64,000 nt of DNA from Smallanthus sonchifolius. Taxonomy: Eukaryota; Streptophyta; Magnoliopsida; Asterales; Asteraceae. The stretch lies in assembly GCA_023525975.1 (NCBI GenBank), contig CM042022.1:65058001-65122000 (forward strand), given 5' to 3'. This document shows, in pieces, positions 46,817 to 60,300 of the stretch (positions are counted from its first letter, which is position 1; the number at the start of each line of letters is the position of its first letter). The notes beneath the pieces were generated by a model. It was not told where the DNA came from. It searched no databases and was given only the letters and a program-made list of their open reading frames with translations. The position numbers and the translations under genes were made by a program.

Positions 46817-47362
46817 ATTGCTCTTGATTTTGAGTGTTGTGAGTGTGTTTGGAGTGTTTTCTACAGAGATTCTACAAGCAAAAGTGAGTATTTTTGTTGA
46901 TTTTTGTGATAAAATAGGGGTAGCTCTTGAGCACTATTTTGAAGCAAAAATCACTCAAAAACCGAATTTTTGTTGTGTATTTGAGTGTTTTAAGCAGCAA
47001 AGGTTGGTTAGAAACTTGTTTCTGACCCTTTGGCTCATTTTGTTTGTTCATCTGTCCGATTTTTTCCATCTCCAGCGAGATTCCAGTAACCGGAATAGTT
47101 TGGTGAGAGTTGGTGAAAAGGTGTTTTGCGTACTTACCATATCTGGCAAAAAGTTCAGTCTTGCTGCGTACTTACCAAGTACGCAAGACCAATCTTGTGC
47201 GTACTTAAGTTATATCCTGCGTACTTATCATTTACTCCTGCGTACTTACTAAGTACGCAAAAGCAAATCCTAACTACGCAAGAACATTTCTCTAAGTGCT
47301 CAAGGCCAATATCAAGTGCGCAGGTGTCTCTGACTTTTCTAAAATTTGACTAAGTGTTCACA
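46817..47362 (+). other. untranslated leader of D with dyads
   Basis: Non-coding, although an open frame of 144 codons crosses it; that frame has no recognisable domain. Perfect dyads with core GCGTACTTACCAAGTACGC lie at 47165-47185 and 47239-47259, with many half-sites between. The same motif as in the LTR. Confidence 0.75.
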
Positions 47363-48008
47363 ATGTCAAATCTTCAGAATCTCGGTAATCTTTTGAACTA
47401 TGACAACGAGATCGGAACCCCTCAGAAACCACCAGAGTTGCTAAATGTAAATGATTATTCTAATTGGAAAGCATGCCTTGAGCATTACATTTCTTATACC
47501 GATTCTTCGTTATGGATAACTATTCTAGAGGGATATAAGCATCCCACACATATTTACCTTGATGACGTAATGCCCAAGCCTGTCTCTAAACTCGACTAAG
47601 AAGAAAAGAAAGTTTATGATCGAGAGAAGAAGGCTCACGGTTCGATCACTATGGCCTTGACTAGGGAGTTATTCCATAGTTTCAGAGGATATGATAACTC
47701 CAAGGATCTTTGGAAGGCGTTATAGAAAAGATTCGAGGGCAATAGTGACATCAAGAAGAGTAAAGGGGATCTTCTCAGGAAGCAGTATGAGTGCTTCAGA
47801 TTTCTAGAGAACGAATCCATAGATGAACTCATCTCTAGATTCTATCATCTGCAGACTGAGTTGAAAGCTTTTGAGCTGAAGTATCCTGAGGAAGAATTAG
47901 TTGAAAAGTTTCTCGATGCTTTGCGTCCCAAGTTTGAGATGTATAAAACCCTGATGAGAGAGAATCCTAAATTGTATGAGATGACAATTGATGAGGCAAT
48001 TGGAAAGG
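47363..48008 (+). pseudogene. gag of D, N-terminal part
   Basis: It starts at ATG 47363 (MSNLQNLGNLLNYDNEIGT) and shows the family A/D capsid signature: DYSNWK, LWITILEGYKHP, then KDLWKAL and NESIDELISRFYHLQ. In-frame stops lie at 47597-47599 (TAA) and near 47723 (TAG). The reading is cut at 48008 by A3 after DEAIGKV. Confidence 0.88.
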
Positions 48009-48506
48009 TGTAGGTCCTCATGGCGCGTCTACGGATCGATCTCGTGATAAGACGTGACGTTTACTCGGAGTGCGGAATCCAACGAGTCAATGTTTTTACG
48101 CATAAAAGACAACTCAAACACGCAAGTAAATAACCTTCTCAATTAGTATTCCAAATCACAATGATGTTTACAGACTCAATCGGACTTCTCTGATCAAATC
48201 TCTATGATTCGTTCTAGTTCGTTATGACTGACTCTGTAAACACACAAATATATAACCAACTGACCTGATATAAGCGAACTTATTAAGTTCGCCTCTAACA
48301 GCTTAAGCGAACTTAACAAGTTCGCCTCAGTTAGACCTAAGCGAACTTATTAAGTTCGCCTCTGATAGACCAGGCGAACTTAACAAGTTCGCCTCTAGGC
48401 TATACTTGTAAAACACTTAGTGACATTTGACATTTACATAACAAAAACATAAAGACATAAAATCTAACTATTAAAAGCTTTTGTCATTACAATCTATGTC
48501 CTAACA
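48009..48506 (-). repeat. 3' LTR of A3 (498 bp)
   Basis: It begins TGTTAGGACATAG and ends CCTACA on the minus strand. Four dyads lie at about 48271-48395 and are almost identical to those of A2. The rest (48009-48260, covering R and U5) is far more diverged from A2 than the U3 part, so the LTR looks modular. Confidence 0.9.
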
Positions 48507-48520
48507 GACTCCCCCTTGAC
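48507..48520 (-). other. polypurine tract of A3
   Basis: Same GTCAAGGGGGAGTC as in A2, adjacent to the 3' LTR. Confidence 0.85.
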
Positions 48521-48547
48521 AATAGCTTGATCTTCAGTCTTCAGTTT

Positions 48548-51500
48548 TTATCTTGAACTGTTCCAGTTATCCGGTAGTCTGCTGCCAGCATGCACTCCAT
48601 ATCTTCTGCATATCTCCAAAACTTTTTTGTACTGTAGACCTTGTTCTCTCTAAACATCAGTGTACATGATCTCATTCTTTTGCAACGTCCTCTGATCTTT
48701 CTTTGAAAAAATAATAAGATTCATTGCGTCATAGAAACACACAATGACCTTATTATCTTTATCTTCAATCCTTGCTTCACCAGTATTAACATCAACATAC
48801 CACCATTTCATATTCCCAAGAAAGTCTTGAGGAATCTTCTTTAATGGTATCTTGTGAATAGCACGCACTGGTTTATACTTGTATCTCCAGGTCACTTTCT
48901 CAGTCTTTGAATCTGTGTTCTTCACTCTCTTTCCCTTTTGTGGTTTCAGCCGATCATACTTTCCTGAACTACCTTCTTTCTTGATCAAGTTTGCTATCAC
49001 ATCAGCCAAACCATTCTTCGATCTATTAATGAGTGGCTTTGAAGCTAAACCATTTATTTCACACCTTGGCAAGGTATTGAAATACTTGATCCTCGGCCTT
49101 AAGTATTGAACACCATCAGATCATTTAATTACAAATAATTTTGATTCATAATCATAGAACCAACTTATGACCCTTCCTACACACTGCTCTTTATTCAAAT
49201 ATTTCTCTTTCTGAGCAGGTTGTGTTGTAGACTTGGGTAGCACCTTCATCCAACTGTTTACAACTTCTCTCCACTGTTCTCTTGTCATACCTGTATCTCT
49301 GTACATCACAGGTTCTTCATTAACTTTCGGAGACTCTGTGTGAGTAATTTCAGTTTCAACATCTTTATTGGATTGAATAGTCTCATCATTAGTATCTATC
49401 TTTGAATCAGCAGTGTCTTCAGGCAGTGTGATGTCTTCAATAGAGTCCATAGAATCTGTTACTTATTCATAAGTGAATTCAGGAATAACATCATCCTGGA
49501 TGAAGTTATACGGCACTTTAAGACCATCACACCCTTCATAAGTAACACTATCTTTATCTTTCTCTATCTCAATCTCTACTATTTCTCCTTCTTCTAACTC
49601 ATTATCCGACATATCATCTTCCATGTCATTGAATAAAGCATCAATGTCATCAAGACATGCAATCTTTTCAGCTTCCTCTTCTTCTGAATCTTGAAAGAAT
49701 TCCAATAACAGAATTTCTTCTTCATTAGTACCAGTAGTATCTTTGTTTCCTTCAAGTGATTGTGATGTCGACTCCAACTGAACCCTAGATATAGGATTAG
49801 CGTCAGTGTATTGACGATCACCCTCAATATTTCCAGAAGGATCATTGTCTTCATCATCACGTCTTTGAATAGACTTTGTGTGACAAGTATCAGGTATCCT
49901 CAACTCCCCTTGAGCGTCAATACGCTGAACGAGTTTGGATACTAATGCTTGCATGTCAGCAATCTGTTGAGCTTGAGTCTGAATCACCAGCTGCCGTTGT
50001 GAATCAGTAGACACAAGAGTGTTTACCTGGGTTTGTAGAGAAAGCACTTGAGATTCAAGGAAAGTAATCCTTTCAGAATCAGAAGGCTTTGATGGACCAG
50101 CTGACGATTGAGGAATAGAAGGACTAGAAGTAGTAGGAATGACTGGAGGAATAGGAGAAATCACCGGAGATGGATCCTTAGATCTTGGAGGAGATTATCA
50201 ATGAAGCAACAAAATTAGCATCCTCGACTCCCTGAGAAGAGTGTGCAGCAGCTATGGAAGCAAACATTAACTTTTGAGTCTTAGGATCTGGATTAAAGTC
50301 ACTATCCGACTCAGTACTCTCATCAACCAAGGATCTTTTTCCAAGTACTGAACCGGAAGGAGGATCCCGAACAGACTTTCTTCTTGGACATCTGGCTTTA
50401 GATTTAATGTGTTTTCCAGCATTAGCCAGTGGAATTGTATCCAACCGTTCAAAATGACCTGAGGAAAAATCCCTAGATTCATCAGAATCGGTGCTTTCAT
50501 TAACAGGTAAGATCGTCTCACTTGAGCTGGAACTAGATTCATCATCTGTCACCACATTCCCTTCAGCTTCTGGAATGGGCGAGTTCACAGCATCATCAAC
50601 GAAATCATCCATGTTCATTCCTAAATCATGTTCATGTGCATGAACGACCTCCTCTTGAACAGGTTCATGAATAGGTATTTCAACCTCAGCTTGTGGAATT
50701 GGAACTTGTTCAGGAATAGGAATTTGAGGTTGTATGGGAACTTGTACTTGGTGAACTGGTATCTGTTGTTGTGGAACTTGTAGTTGTGCGGGTTGTTGTG
50801 GTTGTTGCTGTTGTTGTTGTTGAACATTAAAGCCTTGAGCTTGAGCAATTTCATCAGGATGAAACCAGTTGTCATTAGGTGGTGCAACATAATCAGGATC
50901 GATTAAGTGCCCAAACAAAGGAGTATTGACTGGAATCAATGCAGCATTCTGCTGTTTCACCTTCGTGCAGTCGGTAAAGATACGCTTTGACATTGGAGTC
51001 AAAGTTAATCTTATTGGATGTTGTGGAAGATCCGGAATAAGGTGATTTAAAATAATTTGAATAAAGCGAGGATACATCAAGAATCCTTGACCTTCAGCCG
51101 GATTAATCTGCATAACCATCTCCCGATAGAAGTAATGTGGAAAATTGAATCGCTTGTTCAACGTTAAGGCCACCATAACAGTTTGAAGAGCCATCTTCAA
51201 GCCATCGGTACCAGCTTTGCGAGGAGAGATGCATTGAATAATCACATGCATGAAATACCTCCATTCACCGACTAAGCCACCTTTACATGCTTGGGTATCA
51301 TTTTGTCTTCCATGATATCCCATTATTTGAAAACAACCCAGAATAAGAGTTCCTGGACAAAATAACAGGTCTTCAGCATTCCCACCCAAATCAAGAGTAG
51401 CACGAATCGTCTCTTCAGAAATGGCAATCTCGGTATTATGAACAGTGGCACGAAGAACATGAGGTTCAACGTCCGTATCTTGATGCACAGTATCCCAAAA

Positions 51501-51662
51501 TTGTTGTATGTACACGAGACTTATGTAAGGATCAGCAGATAAAGCAACGTGAAGACGTGATCTGTTCAAAAATCCTATAATGCCTTGAAAATTCACAGCC
51601 TCGGACATGTTGGGATCTAACAATGCCACTTGATTATGTTTATATTCGACACGTCGAGCCAT
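48548..51662 (-). pseudogene. additional ORF (envelope-position) of A3, broken
   Basis: Counterpart of the A2 extra ORF, read from ATG 51662 (MARRVEYKH) to TAA 48548-48550. The N-terminal half is open for about 490 codons (to 50178), so the globular N-terminus, the Gln-rich tract (about 50755-50825) and the acidic Ser/Asp segment can be read without interruption. A 2-nt deletion near 50190 shifts frame. Stops then lie at 49463 (TAA), 49121 (TGA, same codon as in A2) and 48650 (TAG). A heptad-like segment precedes the acidic C-terminal half. No membrane anchor or signal peptide is evident. Function unknown. Confidence 0.75.
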
Positions 51663-53950
51663 CTGAAAAAGTTGGACAACAAACATATTAGCAAAAATAA
51701 CAAACACAAACAAACAACAAAACAAAACAAAAGTTTAAAAAAAAAAAATTTTAAAAATTTGAACAAAAAAACAACAAAAAAAAATTACAAGCCCACATCT
51801 TCCATGACCCCTAGGCGAACTTAATAAGTTCGCTTAGTAGTGCAAGAGGCGAACTTATTAAGTTCGCCTGACAAGTTTGCTTGGAACAAGTTCGCTTGGA
51901 ACAAGTTCGCCTGAACCTGTGACGATTCAAAGTCAACCACAGTCGATCAAAAATCAACCAATCGAGATGAAATCATGGAATAAGCAATGAATAGCAGTCG
52001 AATATCAATTAACAACCAAATAGGATGATCAATTTTATAAATCCAGTCAAAATTAGGTCAAAACCGTCTTTTTAAAGTTTCGATGAAAAACCGAGATGAA
52101 AATGATCAAATTCTCACAATTTAACGGATGAAATTCAATGAAATTACCTTGGTTGAATTCGCAATTCAATTTGGAATATAATAAAACCGGTAAACAATCC
52201 TCACAACACAGTTTAAAATTTTTGAAAATTTTCAGTCAAGTTCGCCTAAAATGAAGAAGACGATGAACTGATAAGTTCGCTTGATCTTGTTAAGTTCGCT
52301 TAACAATTCTTCGGCGAACATGATAAGTTCGCTTCTCCACAACCAATCAGATTAAGTTCGCTTCACTACAGACAACCAGATTAAGTTCGCTTCAATGTTT
52401 TAAGCGAACTTATTAAGTTCGCTTCACTGTACTCAGGCGAACTTAATAGCTTTTCAATCTTTTTGCCTTGAACAAAAAATTTATCAACTTCAACCTGTCA
52501 AATCTTGAACTACCGTCAGCAACACATATCTGATCCAATCCCGAACAATTTTAATAAAATTTTAGAATTTTCATGGAAAATAAAAATCAAAATCTTTTTG
52601 AATTTTATCTATACAAACGGAATCACATATTTTTGGATTTTATCTATAGAAACGGAATCACATATTTTTGGATTTTATCTGAACAAACAAAAATCACATA
52701 TTTTTGAATTAACATCATGAGCAAGAAGATAATATCAATATTCAATTAATTTATCACACATTTTAGCAATAATAAAGGGTAACCTATAGTATGAAACCAT
52801 CCAACTCAGTTTCGTGCACTTCGCATCTTCTTCATTTTGAAACTTATTCAATTTGAATAATATTTGAAATTATACGCGATAAATTACAAAGTAAATAAGA
52901 TCGGGTTTTAAAATGCTCTTTTATTTATACCGAATTTGAAATATAAAGCATGAATCCTTAAATTTGTCAATATTATATTATTTGAAACTATAAGCGTTTG
53001 TTCTCCAAATTTATGTGATTTAGTACCATTTAGATGAAAAACATCGTGTACCCCACATATATGCCAAACAGAAATATAAATTGCACTGTCTTCAAGACAT
53101 ATACAGTTAATGTTAAGATTCACTTTCCAAGATGAAATTATCTCTTTTAGCACAAGTATAAAAGCAGATCCCAACGAATATAAGAATCATGATGATTCAG
53201 AATCAGAAGATTCTAATGGATTGGTTGAATAGTGATAATCAACAGATTCAGGTATGATCCAACTATTATCTGGATGAAATTCAATGGAATCATACTAGAT
53301 GATGTATCTAACTGATCCAAGGGCAAATATATGTTTCAACAGATTTTGAAAGCATATCTTAGTTCAACAACACCTTGCATGTTTTTCAGGGCATGGGCAG
53401 TGAAGTGAACTGAAAAAGATTTGTGCTAAAGATATAATTCGATATTGGTCTCATGAAATTCTTTATAACCATATATTCTTTATCTGATAATGATCTTTTA
53501 CACACACACCCAGACATATAATGGATTTAAATCACAGATGTAATCATATTATATTTAATTTTCACACTACTATTAGTTTCAAAACGCTTTTAGCCTATTG
53601 ACAATTCAAGTTTCAAATTTTATACACAAATTTTAAAACATATTATCAAGAATAGAGCATTCACAACACTATCATTTCTTATTTATGCACACTTTGAAAT
53701 TTAGATCAAATCAACTCAGTTTAATCAATCATATATTAAGGTCTACTAAGGTCGTGTGAAATGAACTAATCACTGATGTAGTATCATTTCTTCTCTAACC
53801 TCAAATGATGTCAAATTTTATATTTTTCAATTTGTTTTGACTTTTTATAAATTACACTTTTTGACTGAAAATATAAAGGCAGAAATGTAATAAAGCAATA
53901 AAAGAACTTAAAAACAAAATTTTCCATGAAATTTTGATTTTGAAAAACTT
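51663..53950 (-). other. spacer between pol and extra ORF of A3
   Basis: Non-coding. Family-A dyads occur at about 51812-51915 and 52236-52443. The 36-bp minisatellite has three units at 52609-52712. From about 53490 to 53950 it matches A2 almost base for base; about 53100-53460 does not. Confidence 0.7.
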
Positions 53951-55303
53951 TTATTCGGGATTGATCATACCAATCATTTTAATTAGAAATTCAAACCTGG
54001 TACGATCAAATGCCTTGGTAAACAAATCAGTAAAATTATCTGCAGTGTGTACCTTGACCAACTCAATCAATCTTTTCTCTGCACAATCACGTATAAAATG
54101 ATATCGAATTTCGATGTGCTTAGTTTTACTATGTTTAACAGGATTATTCGTTATGGACATAGTAGCATTATTATCAATAAGCATAGGGGTTCCTGTGAAA
54201 TTTAAACCGTAATCTCTCAATTACTGTTGGATCCACATGATCTGTTAACAACAACTTGCAGCAGCGATGTATTCTGCTTCGCATGTTGAAATCGACACTG
54301 TGGTTTGCTTTTTTCATTGCCAGGATACAAGTCGATTACCTAAGAACTGGCAACCACCTGTTGTAGATTTCCTGTCCAGACAACAACCACCAAAATCAGA
54401 ATCAGTATAAGCATTGAAATCAAAGTTAGAACCATGAGGATACCATAGCCCTAAACGTTGTTTTCCATTTAAATACCGAAAGATTCTTTTCACGGCAATT
54501 AAGTGAGATTCTTTTGGCTTTGCCTAAAATATGGAACAGATACACACGGCAAACATTATATCCGGCCTTGAAGTGGCTAAGTACATGAGGGATCCAATCA
54601 TAGCTCTGTAAAGTCGACAATCCACATCTTTTCCTTCCGGGTCAGAATTCAACTTATGATTTACCGGAATTGGAGTATCATATGGGGTACAGTCCTCCAT
54701 CTTGAACCGGCTCAAGATGTCTTTGACATACTTGGACTGATAAATAAAGAAACCATCTTTCTTTTGATTTACTTGTAAACCTAAGAAAAACGATAACTCT
54801 CCCATAGCAGACATTTCAAATTTCGATTTCATAACACCCTCAAAGTCTTTACATAACTCTTCGTTTGTCGAGCCAAAAATAATATCATCCACATAAATCT
54901 GGACCAGTAGGTAATCTCCCCTTGATTTCTTTATGAATAAGGTCGAGTCTATCTTTCCACGAACAAATTCATTCGCCAAAAGATGTGTGGATAAAGTCTC
55001 ATACCATGCACGAGGAGCCTGATGAAGACCATAGAGAGCCTTATCAAGCTTGAAAACCATATTCGGATTAAGTGGATCTTCAAACCCCGGCGGCTGACAC
55101 ACATAGACTTCCTCCTTGACCTTTCCATATAAAAACGCACTTTTGACGTCTAATTGAAACACCTTAAAACCTTTAAAGGAAGCAAAAGCTAGAAACAGCC
55201 TTATAGCTTTGAGCCTCGCAACCGGCGCATAAACCTCGGTGTAATCATTTCCTTCCTGTTGATTAAAGCCCTGGACAACTAATCTTGCCTTGTTGGGTAC
55301 CAC
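53951..55303 (-). pseudogene. reverse transcriptase (open) and RNase H (broken) of A3
   Basis: One open frame of 259 codons (54524-55303) covers most of reverse transcriptase with QLDVKSAFLYGKV, LDKALYGLHQAPRAWYE, the catalytic YVDD (about 54879-54898) and the connection GSLMYLATSRPDIMF. RNase H carries several stops (near 54222, 54245, 54315 and 54524); its last acid region, DNNATM, and end are open in 53951-54220. Confidence 0.9.
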
Positions 55304-55336
55304 AACACCTCAATCGTCTTTCTTACATTTAAACGC

Positions 55337-57378
55337 TCATTTTGTTCCTATCGAATAGGCACCTTTCGGAAGATCAACAAGATTCCAAACCTTAAGTTTG
55401 TCAAATTGAGCAAGTTCTTCCTGCATAGCTTCTATCCAATTATTGTCATTTAAAGCCATCTCAACATTCTTGGGTTCAACCTGCGAAATAAAGCATGAAT
55501 GTGAGCAATCATCAAGAACACCAGAATCTTTAATGCAGGTATACAAACAAGTATTGTCAACAAGAGAACGTGTTTTCACTTCATCCTGTAAATTTCCAAT
55601 TATATTCGTCACCGGGTGATCTTTGAGTTCCTTGATGGATGCAACCTCAGGAACCGGCAACACGTCAACTTGAGTAGATTCAGATTGATAAGAATAATCT
55701 TGATTAATTGGAATATCCGAGTCTAAATTTGTAGGAATCTCCCCCTGAGCCTGTGTCGAAGGTAATGGATCATCACCCAATAACGGATCAACCGAAGAAT
55801 CTTGAAAAATAGCATTATCCTCCTCACTCTCTGAATCTTGTGGACCTGAACAAGAAATAACATTAGGACCGGGAGCAGAAGTAGATGGAATCGATGAATT
55901 TGGAACTACATTTGGTAGAAATCCATTGTGCTGTGCATCCTGACATGAATCATAAAGAACAGCAGCCTCTTCATCAGAAATATCATAAGGTAAATGAAAA
56001 GATTTGAATAAGTTTTCATAATCAAATGCCCAATCCGGACCAATCGCCATTTGTGGTAAAGACCGATTTGAACAGTCAATATGGAACCATTCTTCAACTT
56101 GGCGCGTCTCTTTGTTATAAACCCTCTTGGTTGTCGAATTAGCCACATACCCCAGAAAAATCCCTTCAATAGCCTTCGCACTGAATTTTGTTGGGACATC
56201 TCGAACTTTCAATAGGGTGCAAGGATTACCAAAAGGTAGTAAATAATTCAGATTCGGCTTTCGATTATTCAGCAATTCATAGCAAGTCTTGTTATGTCGC
56301 TTAACGGTAAAGACCCTGTTCAAAACATGACACGCGGTATTCACAGCTTCAGCCCAAAAGGTGACTGGAAGCTTAGAATCTGCGAGCATCGTGCGAGCTG
56401 TTTCGACCAACGTCTTGTTCTTCGTTCAGCGACACCGTTTTGTTGAGGAACATAAGGCGCACTGAATTCATGATGAATACCTTTTTGTAGACAGAATAAG
56501 CCCATTTTGCTATTCTTAAATTCGCTGCCATTGTCACTCCTGATTCTTCTGACTTTCAGATTGAATAAATTTTCCAAACCCAGGATTAAGTATTGTACCA
56601 ACTCTGTGGTTTCAGCTTTAGAAGAAAGAAACTTAACCCATGAAAATCTGGAGTAATCATCAGTTACTACCAAGCAGTATGATTTCCCACCGATGCTCCT
56701 GATACTAATAGGACCGAACAAATCCATATGCAGCAACTCCAAAGGAGTTACGATAGAATTCGTCGATTTAGATTTGTGAGATTTCTTTCTTTGCTTCCCC
56801 TTCTTGCACGGAATACAATCATCAGGAACTGAGAATTTCATCTTTGGAATACCAAGAACAAGATCATTCCTAACAATGTAGTTCATCTTCCTAAAGTTAA
56901 TGTGAGCTAGCTTCCTGTGCCACAATATTGAATCAGATTCCGACGCCTTGGAAAGTAAACATGTTGGAATTGAATCTGTTGTAGTAGCGACACTCATGTC
57001 AAGGAAATATGTGTCATTTCTCCTTGGAGCCTTCATGAGAATCCATTCATCAGGAATCATGAAGCCCGGTTTCAGAATATAGCATTCAGTATCGTTGAAA
57101 TGAAACGAAAACTTCTTGTCACAGACTTGTGATACGCTTAAAATATTGTGTTCCAGCTGCTCAACATAATTCACCTTTTCAAATTTGACTTTGTCATTCT
57201 TTAACGTTCCCTGTCCAGTTATGTACCCGCCTTTATTGCCCGCAAAAGCGACATAACCACCATCAATTTGTTTAACATCCTCAAGCAATCTAACATTCCC
57301 TGTCATATGTCGAGAGCAACCACTATCCACATACCATGTATTGTTGATAGTCCTCCTTGGTTGTCCCTTCATAAACAA
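55337..57378 (-). pseudogene. protease, integrase and linker of A3, one frameshift
   Basis: From 57378 the frame holds WYVDSGCSRHMTG (protease), the HHCC zinc region (HRKLAHINF ... CIPCKKGKQ) and integrase acids D (HMDLFGP) and D (SDNGSEF). A 1-nt deletion at the third acid region (near 56425) throws the frame. The next frame (55337-56410) carries integrase C-terminus, acidic linker and start of reverse transcriptase, ending near 55337. The protease-integrase part is otherwise better preserved than in A2. Confidence 0.9.
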
Positions 57379-57384
57379 CGAGAA

Positions 57385-60300
57385 TCAGTTAGAAATAGGA
57401 ACCCAAGCCATCGTGGTCTTGGGTCGTCCAGATTGATCAAAATAAACAACTTCTTGTAATTTACAATCAATCTTATCATTCACTTTTGGAACAGAAGTTT
57501 GACAATCTGACTTTTCAAAGAAGATCCATTTTTATTATTTTGAAAAACATTATTTGATATATTATTGTCAGATTCAGATGTTTTAAAAATTTTCTTTAAT
57601 TTTCTGTTTCGTCTTCTCCTTTGAGGTCTAGATAGTTTAACTTCCTAATGAGAATCTTTTGAAATCCCAACATTAGGAATCTCAAGCTTCTTTTTGCATA
57701 CGAAAGATTTAGCATTCAATTTATCATGTTGATTAAATCCAGAGGATTTAACAAAAGATCGACCAGGCAAATTTTTCTCCAAACTAGAAGACGACTTTCC
57801 CTCATATTTTCTTTTCAGAATTTTCACCACTTTCGGTTGTGAAGGAACAGTCTTCATTTTACCCTAATTCTTGTAAGGACAATTGATCAGAATGTGACCA
57901 GCCTCATTGCAATGAAAACATACTCTTCTTTCTTGGTAAGTTCTGAAATAAGGAGTTTTCTTTGAATTTGAGGATCCATCAGAAGAATAAGCTTCAGAGG
58001 AAAGTCCAGAACAATTTATGGGCTTCTTTGGAACATAAGTCTGTTGTGGCACCTTTGAAGAATTCATTTTTTGATAACCAGCCGCAACAAACCCACTTGA
58101 CAGTAAGAAAGGAGAAAGTTTAGTTGGAACAAATTTAACCTCTTCGGGTTCAGTCATAATGCATCTATCCCGGGTAACAGTTTTAACAACTGTTGGGTCA
58201 TCAATTTTCACTTCTTTTGGAATGCCCTCTACTTTCTTTTCATCGAACATCTCATATTCAGAATCAGACTCATACACCATATCCTCCCTAGTTACCTGAT
58301 TCACCTTTAACACAGTTTTTGGATGTATCTCCTCTTCATTTATAATTTCAGGTTCCACCACATAATTTGCATTAAACAGTGGAGGAATAAATCCAATACC
58401 AGCAACACGCTTAGTAGGATTAACATTTGAGTTAAAATAATCCAAAACAACTAAAGAACTTTCAAATTGTTCCAACTTTCGATGAAGTTTGATCACCTCA
58501 GACTCTTTGTCAGATATTTCTTTATTCTTTTGGGCAACAACTTCATTACGTTTTTCTATTTCAGCATAAGCCATATCTAGATGATAACCCTGTTCTTTGT
58601 ATTTTAGCCCAAGAGAATTTAAGTCTCTTTTCAAAGACTCAATTCTATCAATGCACAGCTTATCATTATCTTTTAGTTTCTGATTAACTGAATGCATTGA
58701 TTTCATGTCACAAATCAAGTTTGTGTTATCATCCATGACCTTTTGCAATTTATCTTTTACAGAAATACAGTTAGAACAGTAAATATGACAAACATAGTCT
58801 TTTACCTTAGACGGATCAGACATGTCTGCCATAAATACTTTGGCAATAGGAATATTCTCTGAATCATCACCAACTGAAGCATTTTCTGTAAGAACAATAT
58901 CCTCCTCAGCAACCCCTGACGCAGCATCAGAATCATTACTCTGCCCTTGTTCTACCTCATTATCAACGCTTGGAACACTATCACCATCACACGAATCATC
59001 ACTAGAACTATCATCATCAGTAGACTCCTCTGGTTTTTCAGAATGAATTTCTGCAACAAAATCCTGACTCACAGCACCCACCAAATCTTCCAGATGAATG
59101 CCCCAGTCATAGTTTTCGTCGTTTTGAGCAACCAATGCTGATGATGCAGATGCATGATTTGTATTACCAGAAGAACCATGTGATTGATTCCTATTATTCT
59201 GAAAGTTAGACTGCTTCTTTTGAGAATCAAATTCTACCTTCGGCTTCACACACTCCTTAGCAAAGTGACCATACTCTTGGCAGTTGTAACAACGAACTTT
59301 GCTCTTATCAAAACCCATACGAGATCGACTATTTGAACCAATATATTTTCTGCCAGTTTTCTTTAAGAAATCTTTAGCTTGGCGCATCAACATAGCCATA
59401 TTCCATTGGATATTCATTTCTTCCAGATCAACAGGGTCAATCTGTCTGAAATCTTCTTCTATAACCTTAGGATCATGTATTTTCCCTCTAATAAAATTCT
59501 CATATGATGCCATGAAAGATGAAAACATAGCAAGATAATCATCAGCAACTTTCTGATTCAAATGAGATCCAGATGATGTTGAAGCTGTAGTCGCAGAAAA
59601 TCCAGAATGGCTTGAATGACTAGAATAAATTGGAACTCCAGAACACTGATCATTTGAAGATTCTTGAGCATCACCAGAAAAGAATGCCACTCCAGTACCA
59701 GATTTACCACTAGATTTGGCAAAATACATTGAGGGATCCTGAATATGCTCCATATTAGTCTCTTTCTTCTTCATATTCATGTCATGCGACTGAATCTTCC
59801 CTAGAACTTTGTCAAGAGACATGGTTTTGTACTTAATATTCTCTTTGATTAAAACCGTATACACATCAAATTTTGATGGTAAAGGCTCCAAGAATTTATC
59901 ATTGATTTCCTCAGTCTCATATACTACAGACGCACTAGCCAGTTCACTAAGAAGATGATAGAATCTTGTAGAAGGATCATCCAAGGATTCATTTTGAAAA
60001 TGTTTAAAGACCAGGAACTGCTTCTTTAGTAACTCCTTTCAACTCTTCTTCACATCCAAACTTCCTTCACACCTTTTCTGTAATGCTTCCCACAGTTGTT
60101 GAGAAGACTTGAACTGTTTAAAACTGTGATATATTACCTTTGGAAGAGACATTGAAATAATAGCCATCGCTTTCTTTTCTCTATCAAATAACTTCTCTTC
60201 AGTAGTTAACGCTGATACCGGCTTTGGAACATTGTCTTGTCCCATCCAAGAATAAGTCGGATGCGTATATCCTTCCAAAATCGGAATCCACAAACTAGTA

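Larger units (their letters stand above)
46292..48008 (+). mobile_element. D, first part: LTR to gag N-terminus
   Basis: This is the 5' part of a Ty1/copia element related to family A (similar gag start, same primer site). It is interrupted in gag by A3 at 48009 and resumes at 61047. Its LTR start at about 46292 is inferred, since the 3' LTR is outside the window. Confidence 0.83.

Noticed and set aside
46818..47252. 144-codon open frame in the D leader
   Set aside because: It crosses dyads between primer site and gag, has no domain, and the real gag ATG is at 47363.
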